Below, piece by piece: positions 8,585 to 16,319 of a stretch of DNA of 64,000 nt. The translations under genes and the position numbers were made by a program. The stretch is taken from NCBI RefSeq assembly GCF_004005865.1, contig NZ_SACN01000004.1:1-64000 (forward strand). Direction: 5' to 3'. The notes under the pieces were generated by a model that was given only the letters and a program-made list of their open reading frames with translations, did no database searches and was not told the DNA's origin. Within the stretch, counting starts at the first letter, position 1, and each line of letters begins with the position of its first letter. This stretch comes from Sphingomonas crocodyli. Its GTDB lineage: Bacteria > Pseudomonadota > Alphaproteobacteria > Sphingomonadales > Sphingomonadaceae.

Positions 8585-8640
8585 GGTTAAACCCCACCTA
8601 GGAAAAATCGCGGTTCGACATATACTGCATAAAGCGCGCC

Positions 8641-9408
8641 ATGTCCCGTTTCTCATTCGATTTCCTGCGACGCCGCAAGGCGCCTTCCCGCCCCCCGGCA
8701 TCGCTGCCGCCGGGCCTGCGCGTCTATGCGATCGGCGACGTGCACGGGCGGCTCGATTGCCTGCTGACGCTGGAGCCCGCGATCCGCCGCGACATCCTGA
8801 AACGGCCGCCGCAGGGCGAGGCGATCGTGATCTTCATGGGCGACTATATCGATCGCGGCCCCGATTCTTCGGCCATCATCAATGTGTTGCGCCATCGCCG
8901 CTTCGCCGGCCTGCCCGCGCGATTCCTGCTGGGCAATCACGAGGATGCGATGCTGCGCTTCCTGGACGACGGCAAGGTCGGCCCCGCCTGGTTCGCGCAT
9001 GGCGGGATGGCGACGCTCGCCAGCTATGGCGTGAAGCCCACCGGCGGATCGAGCGACAGCCGCGAGGAGCAGTTGCGCAAGGGGCTGGCCGAGGCGCTTC
9101 CGCCCGCGCATCGCGAATTCCTCGAATCACTCGAACTGTGGATCGAGCTGGGCGGATATATGTTCGTCCATGCCGGTATCCGCCCCGGCAAGCCGATCGA
9201 GCAGCAGCGCCGCGAAGACCTGCTGATGATCCGCGACGCCTTCTTCGCGGGCACGAATCTGCCTTGGCGCGTGGTCCACGGCCATACGGTGATCGAAAAG
9301 CCGCTGCTGACGCGCGACCGCATCTCGATCGACACCGGCGCCTACGCCACCGGCATCCTCACCTGCGCGGTGATCGAGGGCGAATCGGCCGAGATTTTGA
9401 CTGCTTAG
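8641..9408 (+). CDS. PPP-family serine/threonine phosphatase
   Basis: A 255-residue metallophosphoesterase of the bacterial PPP type. All three metal-binding signatures are present: GDVHGR (residues about 33-38), GDYIDRG (about 67-73) and GNHED (about 97-101), followed by later histidines in FVHAGIRPG and VVHGHTVIEKP. It would hydrolyse phosphoserine/threonine or diadenosine polyphosphates; the substrate cannot be read from sequence. It is divergent from the export gene with a 56-base gap, and a perfect 11-bp hairpin follows its stop directly. Confidence 0.9.
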   Translation: MSRFSFDFLRRRKAPSRPPASLPPGLRVYAIGDVHGRLDCLLTLEPAIRRDILKRPPQGEAIVIFMGDYIDRGPDSSAIINVLRHRRFAGLPARFLLGNHEDAMLRFLDDGKVGPAWFAHGGMATLASYGVKPTGGSSDSREEQLRKGLAEALPPAHREFLESLELWIELGGYMFVHAGIRPGKPIEQQRREDLLMIRDAFFAGTNLPWRVVHGHTVIEKPLLTRDRISIDTGAYATGILTCAVIEGESAEILTA

Positions 9409-9433
9409 GCAGGTTCAGCAGAGCTGAACCTGC
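9409..9433 (+). terminator. Hairpin immediately after the phosphatase gene
   Basis: Perfect 11-bp stem (9409-9419 with 9423-9433, GCAGGTTCAGC and its complement) and a three-base loop, starting one base after the stop codon. No T-run follows, so it may act as an RNA-stabilising hairpin or a weak terminator. Confidence 0.5.
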
Positions 9434-9434
9434 G

Positions 9435-9517
9435 GCGGCACCGGCCCGCTCCCCCACCCGGCCTCCCACGAGAGTACCCTGAATGGGAGGCCGGGTGGGG
9501 GAGCGGGCCGGTGCCGC
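9435..9517. repeat. Perfect 34-bp inverted repeat
   Basis: Arms 9435-9468 and 9484-9517 are exact reverse complements over 34 bp with a 15-base loop, and are almost purely G and C. Such exact arms imply recent origin or selection. It may be one of the intergenic palindromes dispersed in related genomes. It is distinct in sequence from the four CCTCCCCC elements in this window. It lies in the only gene-free stretch longer than 300 bases (9409-9748). Confidence 0.9.
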
Positions 9518-9619
9518 TTCATCCGCGTGAGCGGATCAAAAAGCGATTCGACCAAAGTCGGACCTCGGGGACGCGCATCGGCCCGCCGTGGTTAACCCTT
9601 CGTTTATGCCTGGCGGTGT

Positions 9620-9720
9620 AAAAGCCTTCTCGTGCCTTCTTCCCCTTTGGGCACGCTTTCCTCCCAAGCAGGCTTTACAGCCTCACTGGGCCGCTCCTTA
9701 CCGAGCGGCCCATTTTTTTT
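9620..9720 (+). ncRNA. Probable small RNA with CU-rich loops (suhB/mmgR-like)
   Basis: Three hairpins in a row: CGTGCC/GGCACG with loop TTCTTCCCCTTTG (9631-9655), GCTT/AAGC with loop TCCTCCC (9655-9669), and a 9-bp GC-rich terminator stem followed by eight T (9688-9720). CU-rich single-stranded loops able to pair with Shine-Dalgarno sequences, ending in an intrinsic terminator, are the layout of the alphaproteobacterial suhB/mmgR (alpha-r8) sRNA family, as I recall it. A TTAA-N7-TTTA motif at 9592-9606 resembles a CtrA box. The 5' end is a guess. It could instead be a queC leader with an attenuator. Confidence 0.6.
9688..9720 (+). terminator. Strong intrinsic terminator upstream of queC
   Basis: Perfect 9-bp stem GGGCCGCTC/GAGCGGCCC with loop CTTACC, one A, then eight consecutive T. 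It ends 28 bases before the queC start codon. It therefore either ends the candidate small RNA above or attenuates queC transcription. Confidence 0.92.
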
Positions 9721-9748
9721 GGGGCGAAAAGGCGCTAAGGGCCGGCGC

Positions 9749-10453
9749 ATGTCACAAGCAAACAGTTCAGAGGGGCGCCGCGCCGTGGTGCTCCTGTCCG
9801 GCGGACTCGATTCGATGGTGTCGGGCGGGATCGCGCGCGAACAGGGTTTCAAGCTCGCCGCGCTGACCGTCGATTACAACCAGCGCCACCGGGTCGAGCT
9901 GGAGGCGGCGGCGCGCGTTGCGAAGATGCTCGACGTCGATCGGCACGTCACCCTGCCGCTCAACCTTCGCGCCTTCGGCGGCTCCGCGCTCACCGACGAT
10001 ATCGACGTGCCCAAGACCGGAGTCGAGGAAGGCGCGATCCCGGTGACCTATGTGCCCGCGCGCAACACGATCTTCCTGTCGCTGGCGCTGGGCCTGGCCG
10101 AAGCGACCGGCGCGCGCGACATCTTCCTGGGCGTCAACGCGCTCGATTATTCGGGCTATCCCGATTGCCGGCCCGAGTTCATCGCGAAGTTTCAGGAGCT
10201 GGCCGACCTTGCGACCCGCATGGGCGTGGAGGGGCAAGGCTTCACGATCCACGCGCCGCTCCAACACATGACCAAGGCCGATATTTCGGCGGAGGCGGCG
10301 CGGCTGGGTCTCGACGCGGGGCAGAGCTGGTCGTGCTACGATCCGACGCCTGACAACAAGCATTGCGGGCTGTGCGACAGCTGCCGCCTGCGATCGGCCG
10401 GGTTCGAAGCGGCGGGCCTGCCCGATCCGACGATCTACGCGATGCATCCGTAA
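9749..10453 (+). CDS. queC: 7-cyano-7-deazaguanine synthase
   Basis: Converts 7-carboxy-7-deazaguanine to preQ0 using ATP and ammonia, in queuosine biosynthesis. The 234-residue protein has the PP-loop VVLLSGGLDSMVSG near residue 13, VPARNTIFLSLALGLAEA, and the C-terminal zinc cysteines in CYDPTPDNKHCGLCDSC. The ATG follows the terminator by 28 bases. The stop overlaps the queE start (TAATG), indicating translational coupling. queD, queF and tgt are not in the window. Confidence 0.96.
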   Translation: MSQANSSEGRRAVVLLSGGLDSMVSGGIAREQGFKLAALTVDYNQRHRVELEAAARVAKMLDVDRHVTLPLNLRAFGGSALTDDIDVPKTGVEEGAIPVTYVPARNTIFLSLALGLAEATGARDIFLGVNALDYSGYPDCRPEFIAKFQELADLATRMGVEGQGFTIHAPLQHMTKADISAEAARLGLDAGQSWSCYDPTPDNKHCGLCDSCRLRSAGFEAAGLPDPTIYAMHP

Positions 10454-11085
10454 TGGGCAGTTACGCCGTCAAAGAGATGTTCCTGACGCTGCAGGGCGAA
10501 GGGATGCAGGTGGGGCGGCGCGCGGTGTTCCTGCGCTTTTCGGGCTGCAACCTGTGGACCGGGCGCGAGCAGGATCGCGCGACCGCCGATTGCCGCTTCT
10601 GCGACACCGATTTCGTCGGCATGGATGGCGACAATGGCGCGCGTTACCGGAATGCCGACGCGCTGGCCGACAAGGTGGTCGAACTGTGGGGCGCCCTGTC
10701 CGATCCCTTCGTCGTGATGACGGGGGGCGAGCCGCTGCTGCAGGTCGACGACGCGCTGATCGCCGCGTTCAAGGCGCGGGGCGTGGAGACAGCGATCGAG
10801 ACCAACGGGACGCAGGCAGCACCCGACGGGATCGACTGGATCTGCGTCAGCCCCAAGGCCGGGACCGAAATCGTCCTGCGCCGGGGCAACGAACTCAAGC
10901 TGGTGTGGCCGCAGGCGGGGATCGACCCGCGCGACATGACCGGCTGGGCCTTCGATCATTTCCTGCTGCAGCCGATGGACGGCCCCGACCTGATCGACAC
11001 GCGCGAGGCGGCGATCGCTTATGTCCTCGATCACCCCCAATGGCGGCTGTCGACGCAGACGCACAAGGTGGTGGGGATCAGATAG
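10453..11085 (+). CDS. queE: 7-carboxy-7-deazaguanine synthase
   Basis: Radical SAM enzyme that contracts 6-carboxytetrahydropterin to 7-carboxy-7-deazaguanine, feeding QueC. The 210-residue protein begins YAVKEMFLTLQGEGMQVGRRAVFLRFSGC. The cluster-binding cysteines are spaced C-x14-C-x2-C (CNLWTG to CRFC), the longer variant also known from Burkholderia QueE, rather than the classical Cx3Cx2C. MTGGEPLLQ and ETNGT follow. The start overlaps queC by one base. A palindrome of the CCTCCCCC type follows the stop. Confidence 0.95.
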   Translation: MGSYAVKEMFLTLQGEGMQVGRRAVFLRFSGCNLWTGREQDRATADCRFCDTDFVGMDGDNGARYRNADALADKVVELWGALSDPFVVMTGGEPLLQVDDALIAAFKARGVETAIETNGTQAAPDGIDWICVSPKAGTEIVLRRGNELKLVWPQAGIDPRDMTGWAFDHFLLQPMDGPDLIDTREAAIAYVLDHPQWRLSTQTHKVVGIR

Positions 11086-11090
11086 TCCTC

Positions 11091-11115
11091 AATCCTCCCC
11101 CAGCGGGGGAGGATT
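11091..11115. terminator. Symmetric hairpin between convergent queE and a secreted-protein gene
   Basis: Perfect 11-bp arms, AATCCTCCCCC and its complement, with a three-base loop, placed between convergent genes. The arm sequence is the same core seen at the ends of the longer palindromic elements at 14.6, 15.3, 20.7 and 45.4 kb. A bidirectional terminator role is likely from position; there is no long T-run. Confidence 0.65.
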
Positions 11116-11121
11116 GTCGGA

Positions 11122-11814
11122 TCAGTTCGCGCGACCGCCGGTCGACGAAGCGACGCTGTAGCGTACGACCGCGCATTCGGAGCGGAGCGAGCCCTTCTTC
11201 CAGCATTTGTCCGCGAAGGACGGCATCGGATAGGCCGACGACGCGAAATAGCGGCGCGAGAAGATCTGGTCGCCCGCGGGGACCAGGCTGTTGCGGAATT
11301 CCTGCATCCGTTCGGCGGCGAGGTTGGAGAGGCCGCCACGGCCCAGCTTGCGCGCATCGCTGCCGATCCGGCTCGCCGTTTCGCAGAAGCCGAGCTGCGC
11401 GTGCATCGTCGAAAAACCGTTATAGGTCTTCGTCGTGTACTGGTCGAAAGCGACCTGCCACTTCGGCCCGCCGGTGCGCTTGAAATAGGCGCCGAGCGTC
11501 TTGTACGCAGCGTTCAGCTCGACCGTATTCTTGTTCAGCAGGTCGTTATAATTGCTGACCGTGAACAGGATCGGCGAAAACTGGCACTGGAGCGCCGCGA
11601 CGTTCAGGCCGGCGCGCATGTTCCACAGCAAATGCGCCTTCAGCTCGGCCGGAGTCGCCTTGGGCATCGGCAGGCCGATCCCCGGTTCGGTGCCCGTCAC
11701 CGGCCCGCCGGTGAAGTTCGGCGTGTACCAGAACAGATAGGCCGAAGCCGGGCTCGCCATGCCGATCGCGGCGCCCGCCGCCAGGATCGCACCGATCGTG
11801 TTGCGCATCGTCAT
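11122..11814 (-). CDS. Secreted protein, unknown
   Basis: A 230-residue exported protein with a Sec signal peptide (cleavage near ASA-YLF, residue 25) and four cysteines after it (in LQCQF, FCETAS, DKCWKK and SECAVV), suggesting two disulfides in the periplasm. I recognise no domain. The rest is helical-looking with polar repeats. The start has GGGAG 12 bases upstream of the first ATG; a second ATG two codons later is equally likely. A small lipoprotein gene ends the same strand upstream, 24 bases away. Confidence 0.7.
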   Translation of the reverse strand: MTMRNTIGAILAAGAAIGMASPASAYLFWYTPNFTGGPVTGTEPGIGLPMPKATPAELKAHLLWNMRAGLNVAALQCQFSPILFTVSNYNDLLNKNTVELNAAYKTLGAYFKRTGGPKWQVAFDQYTTKTYNGFSTMHAQLGFCETASRIGSDARKLGRGGLSNLAAERMQEFRNSLVPAGDQIFSRRYFASSAYPMPSFADKCWKKGSLRSECAVVRYSVASSTGGRAN

Positions 11815-11838
11815 ACCCTTTTCTCTCCCTGTTCGGGA

Positions 11839-12075
11839 TCACATTGCGTTGGATGCGTTGTCCGCCGTGGTGGCGTTGGCATCGAGATTGGTGCTGCCCG
11901 CCGCGTCGAGCGTCGCCGCGTCGACCGTGGTCATGTCGTTCATCGAGCCGTCCATCGCATTCATCGCGACGATATTCGTGTCGGCGCTCTGGTCCTTCTT
12001 GCCGCAGGCGGCGAGCGCCAGCGTGGCGCCGAGGATGAGGGCTGCGGCCAGCCGGGTGCCGGTCGGATATCGCAT
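11839..12075 (-). CDS. Small lipoprotein, unknown
   Basis: A 78-residue product with a signal peptide ending in the lipobox LAAC (Cys near residue 24) and then a low-complexity tail rich in Asn, Asp, Ala, Met and Thr (NAMDGSMNDMTTVDAATLD). It resembles the many short sphingomonad lipoproteins of unknown role. Residue +2 after Cys is Gly, which by the Lol rule suggests the outer membrane. It precedes the secreted-protein gene on the same strand by 24 bases, so the two may be co-transcribed. Confidence 0.7.
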   Translation of the reverse strand: MRYPTGTRLAAALILGATLALAACGKKDQSADTNIVAMNAMDGSMNDMTTVDAATLDAAGSTNLDANATTADNASNAM

Positions 12076-12133
12076 CGATGCTCCCTGAATACGGTGTCGT
12101 TACGCGGAATCATACCGCACGCGACTCGGCGGC

Positions 12134-12802
12134 TCAACCGTGTTGGGGAAGTTGTTTCTCACCCGATTCGAGTGCGTTGAGCAGCACCGGAAAATGGCGG
12201 TTGAGCGCGGTATCGAGTGCGGCCATGTCGCCCCCCACCCCCAGTTTCGCCATGCTGGTGACGTCGAATTCGGGCAGGCCGCACGGAACGATGCCCGCAA
12301 AATGGCTGAGATCGGGATCGACGTTGATCGCGAAACCGTGGAAGCTGACCCAGCGCCGCAGCCGGACCCCGATCGCCCCGATCTTGGCCTCGTTCGCCCC
12401 CTCGCCCGTCCAGATGCCGACGCGGCCCGGCTCGCTGCGCGCCGCGATGCCGAAATCGGCGAGCGCCGTGATCAGCCATGCCTCGATCCCGCCGATGAAG
12501 GCGCGCACATCTCGCCCGCGCTTGTCGAGATCGAGCAGGACATAGCCCACGCGCTGCCCCGGCCCATGATAGGTATAGCGCCCGCCGCGCCCGATTTCGA
12601 ACACGGGGAAACGATCGGGGGTGAGCAGTTCATCGGCCACCGCGCTGGTGCCCGCGGTGTAGAGCGGCGGATGTTCGAGCAGCCAGACCAGCTCGCGCGC
12701 CTCCCCCGCGCGGATCGCGGCGACGCGCGCCTCCATTTCCGCCAGCGTCTCGGCATAAGGCGAGAGGCCCGGCGTCACCCGCCATTCGATGTCGTCGATC
12801 AT
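12134..12802 (-). CDS. lipB: Octanoyltransferase (lipoyl synthesis)
   Basis: Transfers the octanoyl group from acyl carrier protein to lipoate-dependent enzymes. The 222-residue protein has the family signatures [30 protein letters not shown], the lysine region [23 protein letters not shown], and the catalytic cysteine in [15 protein letters not shown] chose the ATG at MIDDIEWRV over a GTG 15 codons upstream because family homology begins there; neither has a convincing ribosome binding site. It is divergent from the alpha/beta hydrolase gene. No lipA is nearby. Confidence 0.95.
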   Translation of the reverse strand: MIDDIEWRVTPGLSPYAETLAEMEARVAAIRAGEARELVWLLEHPPLYTAGTSAVADELLTPDRFPVFEIGRGGRYTYHGPGQRVGYVLLDLDKRGRDVRAFIGGIEAWLITALADFGIAARSEPGRVGIWTGEGANEAKIGAIGVRLRRWVSFHGFAINVDPDLSHFAGIVPCGLPEFDVTSMAKLGVGGDMAALDTALNRHFPVLLNALESGEKQLPQHG

Positions 12803-12877
12803 GCGCGTGCAGATGTCCCCTTGTCGCGCGGGGATCAAGAGACGCACTGTGCGCCCACATCATAAGAGAGGATCGAT

Positions 12878-13747
12878 ATGGCGGAGGATCAGGGCGCGGC
12901 GGCGCTGTTTCCGGGGTTTGAGAGCAAGCGGCTGACAGTCGATGCCGATGTCGACATCCATTATGTCGTCGGCGGCAAGGGGCCGCCGCTGCTGCTGATC
13001 CACGGCGCGCCGCAATCGCATATCATGTGGCGGCTGGTGGCGCCGCTGCTGCAGGATCGCTTCACCCTGATCATCCCCGACCTGCGCGGCTATGGGCGTA
13101 GCGGCAAACCGTGGAAGGGCGATTATTCGAAGCGGCGGATGGCGGCGGACCTGATCGCGGTGATGGACGCGCTGGGCCACGCCCGCTTTTCGGTGGCCGG
13201 CCACGATCGCGGCGCGCGGGTGACGCGGCGGCTGGTGAAGGATCATGCGGACCGCGTCGATCGCGCCGTGATCCTCGATATCGTGCCGACGACCTGGCTG
13301 TACGGCCACATCCACAAGAAGGCGCAGATCAACCTGTGGAACTGGGCGATCTGGGCCGCGCCCGAGCCGGTGCCCGAAACCGTGCTGAACCCCGAAGCGA
13401 TGCTGAAGCTGATGGTGAAATCGGTCGCGCCCGAGCCCGAGGTGTTCGACGATTATGTCCGCACCAACGGCAATATCGAAAGCCTGCACGCCATGTGCGA
13501 GGATTATCGCGCGGGTGCAGGCATCGACAGCGAATATGACGCGGCGGATGCGGCCACGAAGATCGCAACGCCCCTGCTGGTGCTGTGCGGAACGCGATCA
13601 TCCTCGACGGCGACCGTGTTCGATGTCGAGGCCGCATGGCGCGCGGAAGCGACCGACGTGCGCTTCGGTGAGGTCGATTGCGGGCATTTCCTGCCCGAGG
13701 AGGCGCCGGAGGAGACGGCGAAGGCGATGCTGGACTTCCTCCAATAA
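12878..13747 (+). CDS. Alpha/beta hydrolase, haloacetate dehalogenase-like
   Basis: A 289-residue cytoplasmic alpha/beta hydrolase of the fluoroacetate dehalogenase/epoxide hydrolase group. The oxyanion motif is HGAPQSH. The nucleophile position is Asp in the elbow GHDRGARV, where the Asp and both Arg match the carboxylate-binding residues of fluoroacetate dehalogenase. The catalytic His is in VDCGHFLPEE. The halide-pocket His-Trp pair of that enzyme appears here as Asn-Trp (LWNWAIW), so the substrate may differ. GAGAGGATC precedes the ATG. A CCTCCCCC hairpin overlaps the stop. Confidence 0.8.
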   Translation: MAEDQGAAALFPGFESKRLTVDADVDIHYVVGGKGPPLLLIHGAPQSHIMWRLVAPLLQDRFTLIIPDLRGYGRSGKPWKGDYSKRRMAADLIAVMDALGHARFSVAGHDRGARVTRRLVKDHADRVDRAVILDIVPTTWLYGHIHKKAQINLWNWAIWAAPEPVPETVLNPEAMLKLMVKSVAPEPEVFDDYVRTNGNIESLHAMCEDYRAGAGIDSEYDAADAATKIATPLLVLCGTRSSSTATVFDVEAAWRAEATDVRFGEVDCGHFLPEEAPEETAKAMLDFLQ

Positions 13748-13770
13748 TCCTCCCCCGCCAGGGGGAGGAT
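13747..13770. terminator. Hairpin of the CCTCCCCC class after the hydrolase gene
   Basis: Ten-base arms ATCCTCCCCC and GGGGGAGGAT with loop GCCA, beginning at the last base of the stop codon. The sequence equals the outer hairpin of the 125-bp elements at 15.3 and 45.4 kb, so it is a single half-unit of that repeat family. It is likely to act as a terminator or mRNA 3' end. Confidence 0.65.
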
Positions 13771-13815
13771 CGGGGAGAGATTGCGCCCCGGCCCCTTCAC
13801 GGGATAGGCAGGGGC

Positions 13816-14589
13816 ATGGCCGGATTTTCGATCGATACTGTCTGGGAGGAGATGACAGCCTTCCTGCGGCGGGAGCATGCGTTGCTCCTGCCCCTTGCGC
13901 TTGCGACCTTCGGGTTGGCGCTGCTGCTGCTCGGCTTCGCCGCCGATGGGCCGCGCCCCGCCGATGGCAGCATCCCGCAGCCGGGGCTGCGCGCCCTGTG
14001 GGTGATACCGGCACTGATGCTGACGACGCTGGGCAATATCGCGGTGAGCCTGGTCGTGTTGCGGCCCGGCGCGCAGCTGGCGGCTTCGCTGCGGCTGGCC
14101 GTCACCCGCCTGCCCGCCGCGCTCGGCATATTGGGGCTGGGCATGGTGGCGATGTTCGCACTGATCATCGTCGTGACGATCGTGGCGCTGAGCGCCGGCA
14201 TGGCGACCGGCGGCCGGGGGATGGACGCGCTGATCGCGATCATCATCGTGCCCGCCGTATGGGTGTCGATCCGGATGCTGGTGCTATGGCCCGCCGTCGC
14301 CGACAGCGGGCGCGGGCCGATCCCCTCGATCAAGCTAGCCTTCACGATGACGCGCGGTCAGGCGCTTAAGTCGCTGGCCGTCACGATCATCTTCGCCTTG
14401 GTCTATGTGACGTTGGTGTCGATCGCGCAGCTCGTCCTGACGTCGCTGTTCGGGCTGATCGGGCTGGCGCTCGGGCAAGCGGACCTGCTGAAGCTGATCG
14501 TCAATATCGCGGTCGCCTTCATCGGCGCGGTGCTGATGATGGGATGGACCGTCTATCTGGCGATCGCGTACCGCAAGCTGAAGGTGTAA
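13816..14589 (+). CDS. Multi-pass membrane protein (GPDPase membrane-domain-like)
   Basis: A 257-residue inner-membrane protein with about six hydrophobic segments (near residues 22-43, 62-85, 98-128, 134-156, 180-210 and 225-250). The arrangement resembles the membrane domain fused to some glycerophosphodiester phosphodiesterases and seen alone in many sphingomonads. I see no catalytic motif. Homology is plausible but the function is unknown. The start is the ATG after GGCAGGGGC. It is followed by the first long palindromic element. Confidence 0.6.
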   Translation: MAGFSIDTVWEEMTAFLRREHALLLPLALATFGLALLLLGFAADGPRPADGSIPQPGLRALWVIPALMLTTLGNIAVSLVVLRPGAQLAASLRLAVTRLPAALGILGLGMVAMFALIIVVTIVALSAGMATGGRGMDALIAIIIVPAVWVSIRMLVLWPAVADSGRGPIPSIKLAFTMTRGQALKSLAVTIIFALVYVTLVSIAQLVLTSLFGLIGLALGQADLLKLIVNIAVAFIGAVLMMGWTVYLAIAYRKLKV

Positions 14590-14595
14590 CGTCTT

Positions 14596-14727
14596 AAATC
14601 CTCCCCCGGAGGGGGAGGGGGACCGGCGTAGCCGGTGGAGGGGTAGCTACTCGCAAGGGCATCGCTGCCGGCCAATACCCCTCCGTCAGTCCTGCGGACT
14701 GCCACCTCCCCCTCCGGGGGAGGATTT
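14596..14727. repeat. Composite palindromic element, class A
   Basis: A 132-bp element whose ends are reverse complements (AAATCCTCCCCCGGAGGGGG and its mirror). It holds an inner hairpin ACCGGCGTAGCCGGT and a centre containing GCCGGCCAATAC. The element at 20739-20868 shares the ends and a centre with the same GTATTGGCCGGCA words in the other orientation. It fills the gap between convergent genes and overlaps the last two bases of the acetyltransferase stop. Confidence 0.8.
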
Positions 14728-15310
14728 ATGGAAGCATAGGCACATGCGGACTCGCGTCGGCCGGCAGCAGGCCGGCGCGGCGCGGGTCGGCGAAGGTTTC
14801 GACCGCGCGGGCGAAGGGCCGGAACCCCTGCTTCATGTAGAAGGGCAAGGCGGCCGGATGATCGCAGGTGCAGGTATGCACCCACATCCGCATCACATCC
14901 TTGCGCCAGCCCAGCATCATCGCCTGCGCCATCAGCCAGCCGCCATGCCCCTTCCCCGCCAGTTCGGGGATCAGGCCGAAGAAACCGATCTCGCATTCGC
15001 CGCCTTTGCGGAAATCGAGTTCGAGCATCCCGATCTCGAGCCCGCGCGCGTCGACCATCGCGTAGATCTCGACCGCAGGATCGTGGATGATCGCGATCAG
15101 CTCGGCCTCGGGCATGACGAGGCGCGAGAACCACAACCATTTTTCGCCGACGCGGCGGAACAGCGCGCGATATTTTTCGGGCGTCGGCGCCTGCCACCGC
15201 ACCAGCCGGAACGGCGCCGCCGCCATCGCCCGCGGCTTCGGCCGCTCGGTCATCTCCAGCGAGGTGACGATCGTGGCGACCAGATGCGGTTCGACCGGGC
15301 TTAGGGGCAT
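14726..15310 (-). CDS. GNAT family N-acetyltransferase
   Basis: A 194-residue protein of the GNAT fold. The acetyl-CoA binding segment is in IPELAGKGHGGWLMAQAMMLGW (variant of the Q/RxxGxG/A loop), followed by the beta-5 strand VHTCTCDHPAALPFYMKQGF, typical of the family C-terminus. The substrate is unknown. It may start further in at MTERPKPRAM, which would remove 19 residues. It lies between two long palindromic elements. The same strand continues with hemF and trmL upstream, but the 125-bp element in between makes one operon doubtful. Confidence 0.85.
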   Translation of the reverse strand: MPLSPVEPHLVATIVTSLEMTERPKPRAMAAAPFRLVRWQAPTPEKYRALFRRVGEKWLWFSRLVMPEAELIAIIHDPAVEIYAMVDARGLEIGMLELDFRKGGECEIGFFGLIPELAGKGHGGWLMAQAMMLGWRKDVMRMWVHTCTCDHPAALPFYMKQGFRPFARAVETFADPRRAGLLPADASPHVPMLP

Positions 15311-15322
15311 AAGGCCTCCTCA

Positions 15323-15447
15323 ATCCTCCCCCGCCAGGGGGAGGTGGCGCCGAAGGCGACGGAGGGGGAGGACGGCGACCAACTCCGGATCATCGCATCC
15401 TCCCCCTCCGTCAGCTGCGCTGACACCTCCCCCTGGCGGGGGAGGAT
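15323..15447. repeat. Composite palindromic element, class B (orientation 1)
   Basis: A 125-bp element with outer hairpins ATCCTCCCCCGCCAGGGGGAGG at both ends in inverted orientation. The left inner arm contains GGCGCCGAAGGCGAC and the right contains GTCAGCTGCGCTGAC. The element at 45421-45545 has the same length and the two arm types swapped and complemented, so it is the same unit inverted. Both have GGCGACCAA (or its complement) in the centre. The class is typical of bacterial REP/REPIN-like intergenic units. Confidence 0.85.
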
Positions 15448-15458
15448 AAGGGGGTGGA

Positions 15459-16319
15459 TCACTCCCACGTCGCGACGGGCGGCAGGCTCATCAGAATCGC
15501 GTCGATATTGCCGCCGGTCTTGAGGCCGAAGGCGGTGCCGCGATCATAGACGAGGTTGAACTCCGCATAACGGCCGCGGAAGTTGAGCATCGCGCGCTCA
15601 TCCTCCGCCGATGCGGCCATCCCCATGCGGGCGCGGACGATCTTCGGAAAGATATCGAGGAAGGCCTCACCCACGTCGCGGGTGAAGGCGAAGTTCGCAT
15701 CGAACCCGGCATCGTCGACGCAATCGAGATGATCGTAGAAGATGCCGCCGACGCCGCGATGAACCTTGCGGTGCGGGATCCAGAAATAATCGTCGGCCCA
15801 CGCCTTGAACCGATCATAATAGTCGGCGCCGTGGGAATCGCAGGCCGCCTTGAGCCGCGCGTGGAAGGCGGCGGTATCCTCATCATAGGGAATCGGCGGG
15901 TTGAGATCAGCGCCGCCGCCGAACCACCGCTTCGTGGTCACCAGATAGCGAGTGTTCATGTGAACGGCGGGGACGTGCGGATTTGCCATATGCGCGACCA
16001 GGCTGATTCCCGTCGCGAAGAAGCCGGGATTCTCTTCGCCCGCGCCGTGGATGGTTTTCGCGAATTCGGGGCTGAACGCGCCGCCGACGGTCGAGACATT
16101 GACGCCGACCTTCTGGAACACATTGCCCTTCATCAGCCCCTGAACGCCGCCGCCGCCGGCACCGGTGGGATCGCCATCGCGATTCCAGGGGGTATAGCCG
16201 AAGCGCGCATCGCTGCCCGCCTCCGCCTCGATCGCCTCGAACGCCGCGCAGATCCGGTCGCGCAGCGATTCGAACCAGGCGCGCGCGGCCGTCTGGGCAT
16301 CATCGAGAACAAGTGTCAT
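15459..16319 (-). CDS. hemF: Oxygen-dependent coproporphyrinogen III oxidase
   Basis: Converts coproporphyrinogen III to protoporphyrinogen IX with O2 in haem synthesis. The 286-residue protein has the family signatures FGYTPWNRDGDPTGAGGGGVQ (variant), VHMNTRYLV, WWFGGGADLNP-like FGGGADLNPP, DDYFWIPHRKVHRGVGGIFYDHLD, and FNLVYDRGTAFGLKTGGNI. The ATG overlaps the trmL stop (ATGA) with GGAGG nine bases upstream inside trmL; the ATG three codons earlier would be too close to that site. Translationally coupled to trmL. Confidence 0.96.
   Translation of the reverse strand: MTLVLDDAQTAARAWFESLRDRICAAFEAIEAEAGSDARFGYTPWNRDGDPTGAGGGGVQGLMKGNVFQKVGVNVSTVGGAFSPEFAKTIHGAGEENPGFFATGISLVAHMANPHVPAVHMNTRYLVTTKRWFGGGADLNPPIPYDEDTAAFHARLKAACDSHGADYYDRFKAWADDYFWIPHRKVHRGVGGIFYDHLDCVDDAGFDANFAFTRDVGEAFLDIFPKIVRARMGMAASAEDERAMLNFRGRYAEFNLVYDRGTAFGLKTGGNIDAILMSLPPVATWE

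Noticed and set aside
9435..9517. Ends of an insertion sequence
   Set aside because: Only 15 bases separate the arms and no transposase or target duplication is visible.
9520..9748. A preQ1 riboswitch upstream of queC
   Set aside because: I could not fit the preQ1-I or preQ1-II consensus. The hairpins with CU-rich loops and the terminator fit an sRNA better, though a leader attenuator is not excluded.
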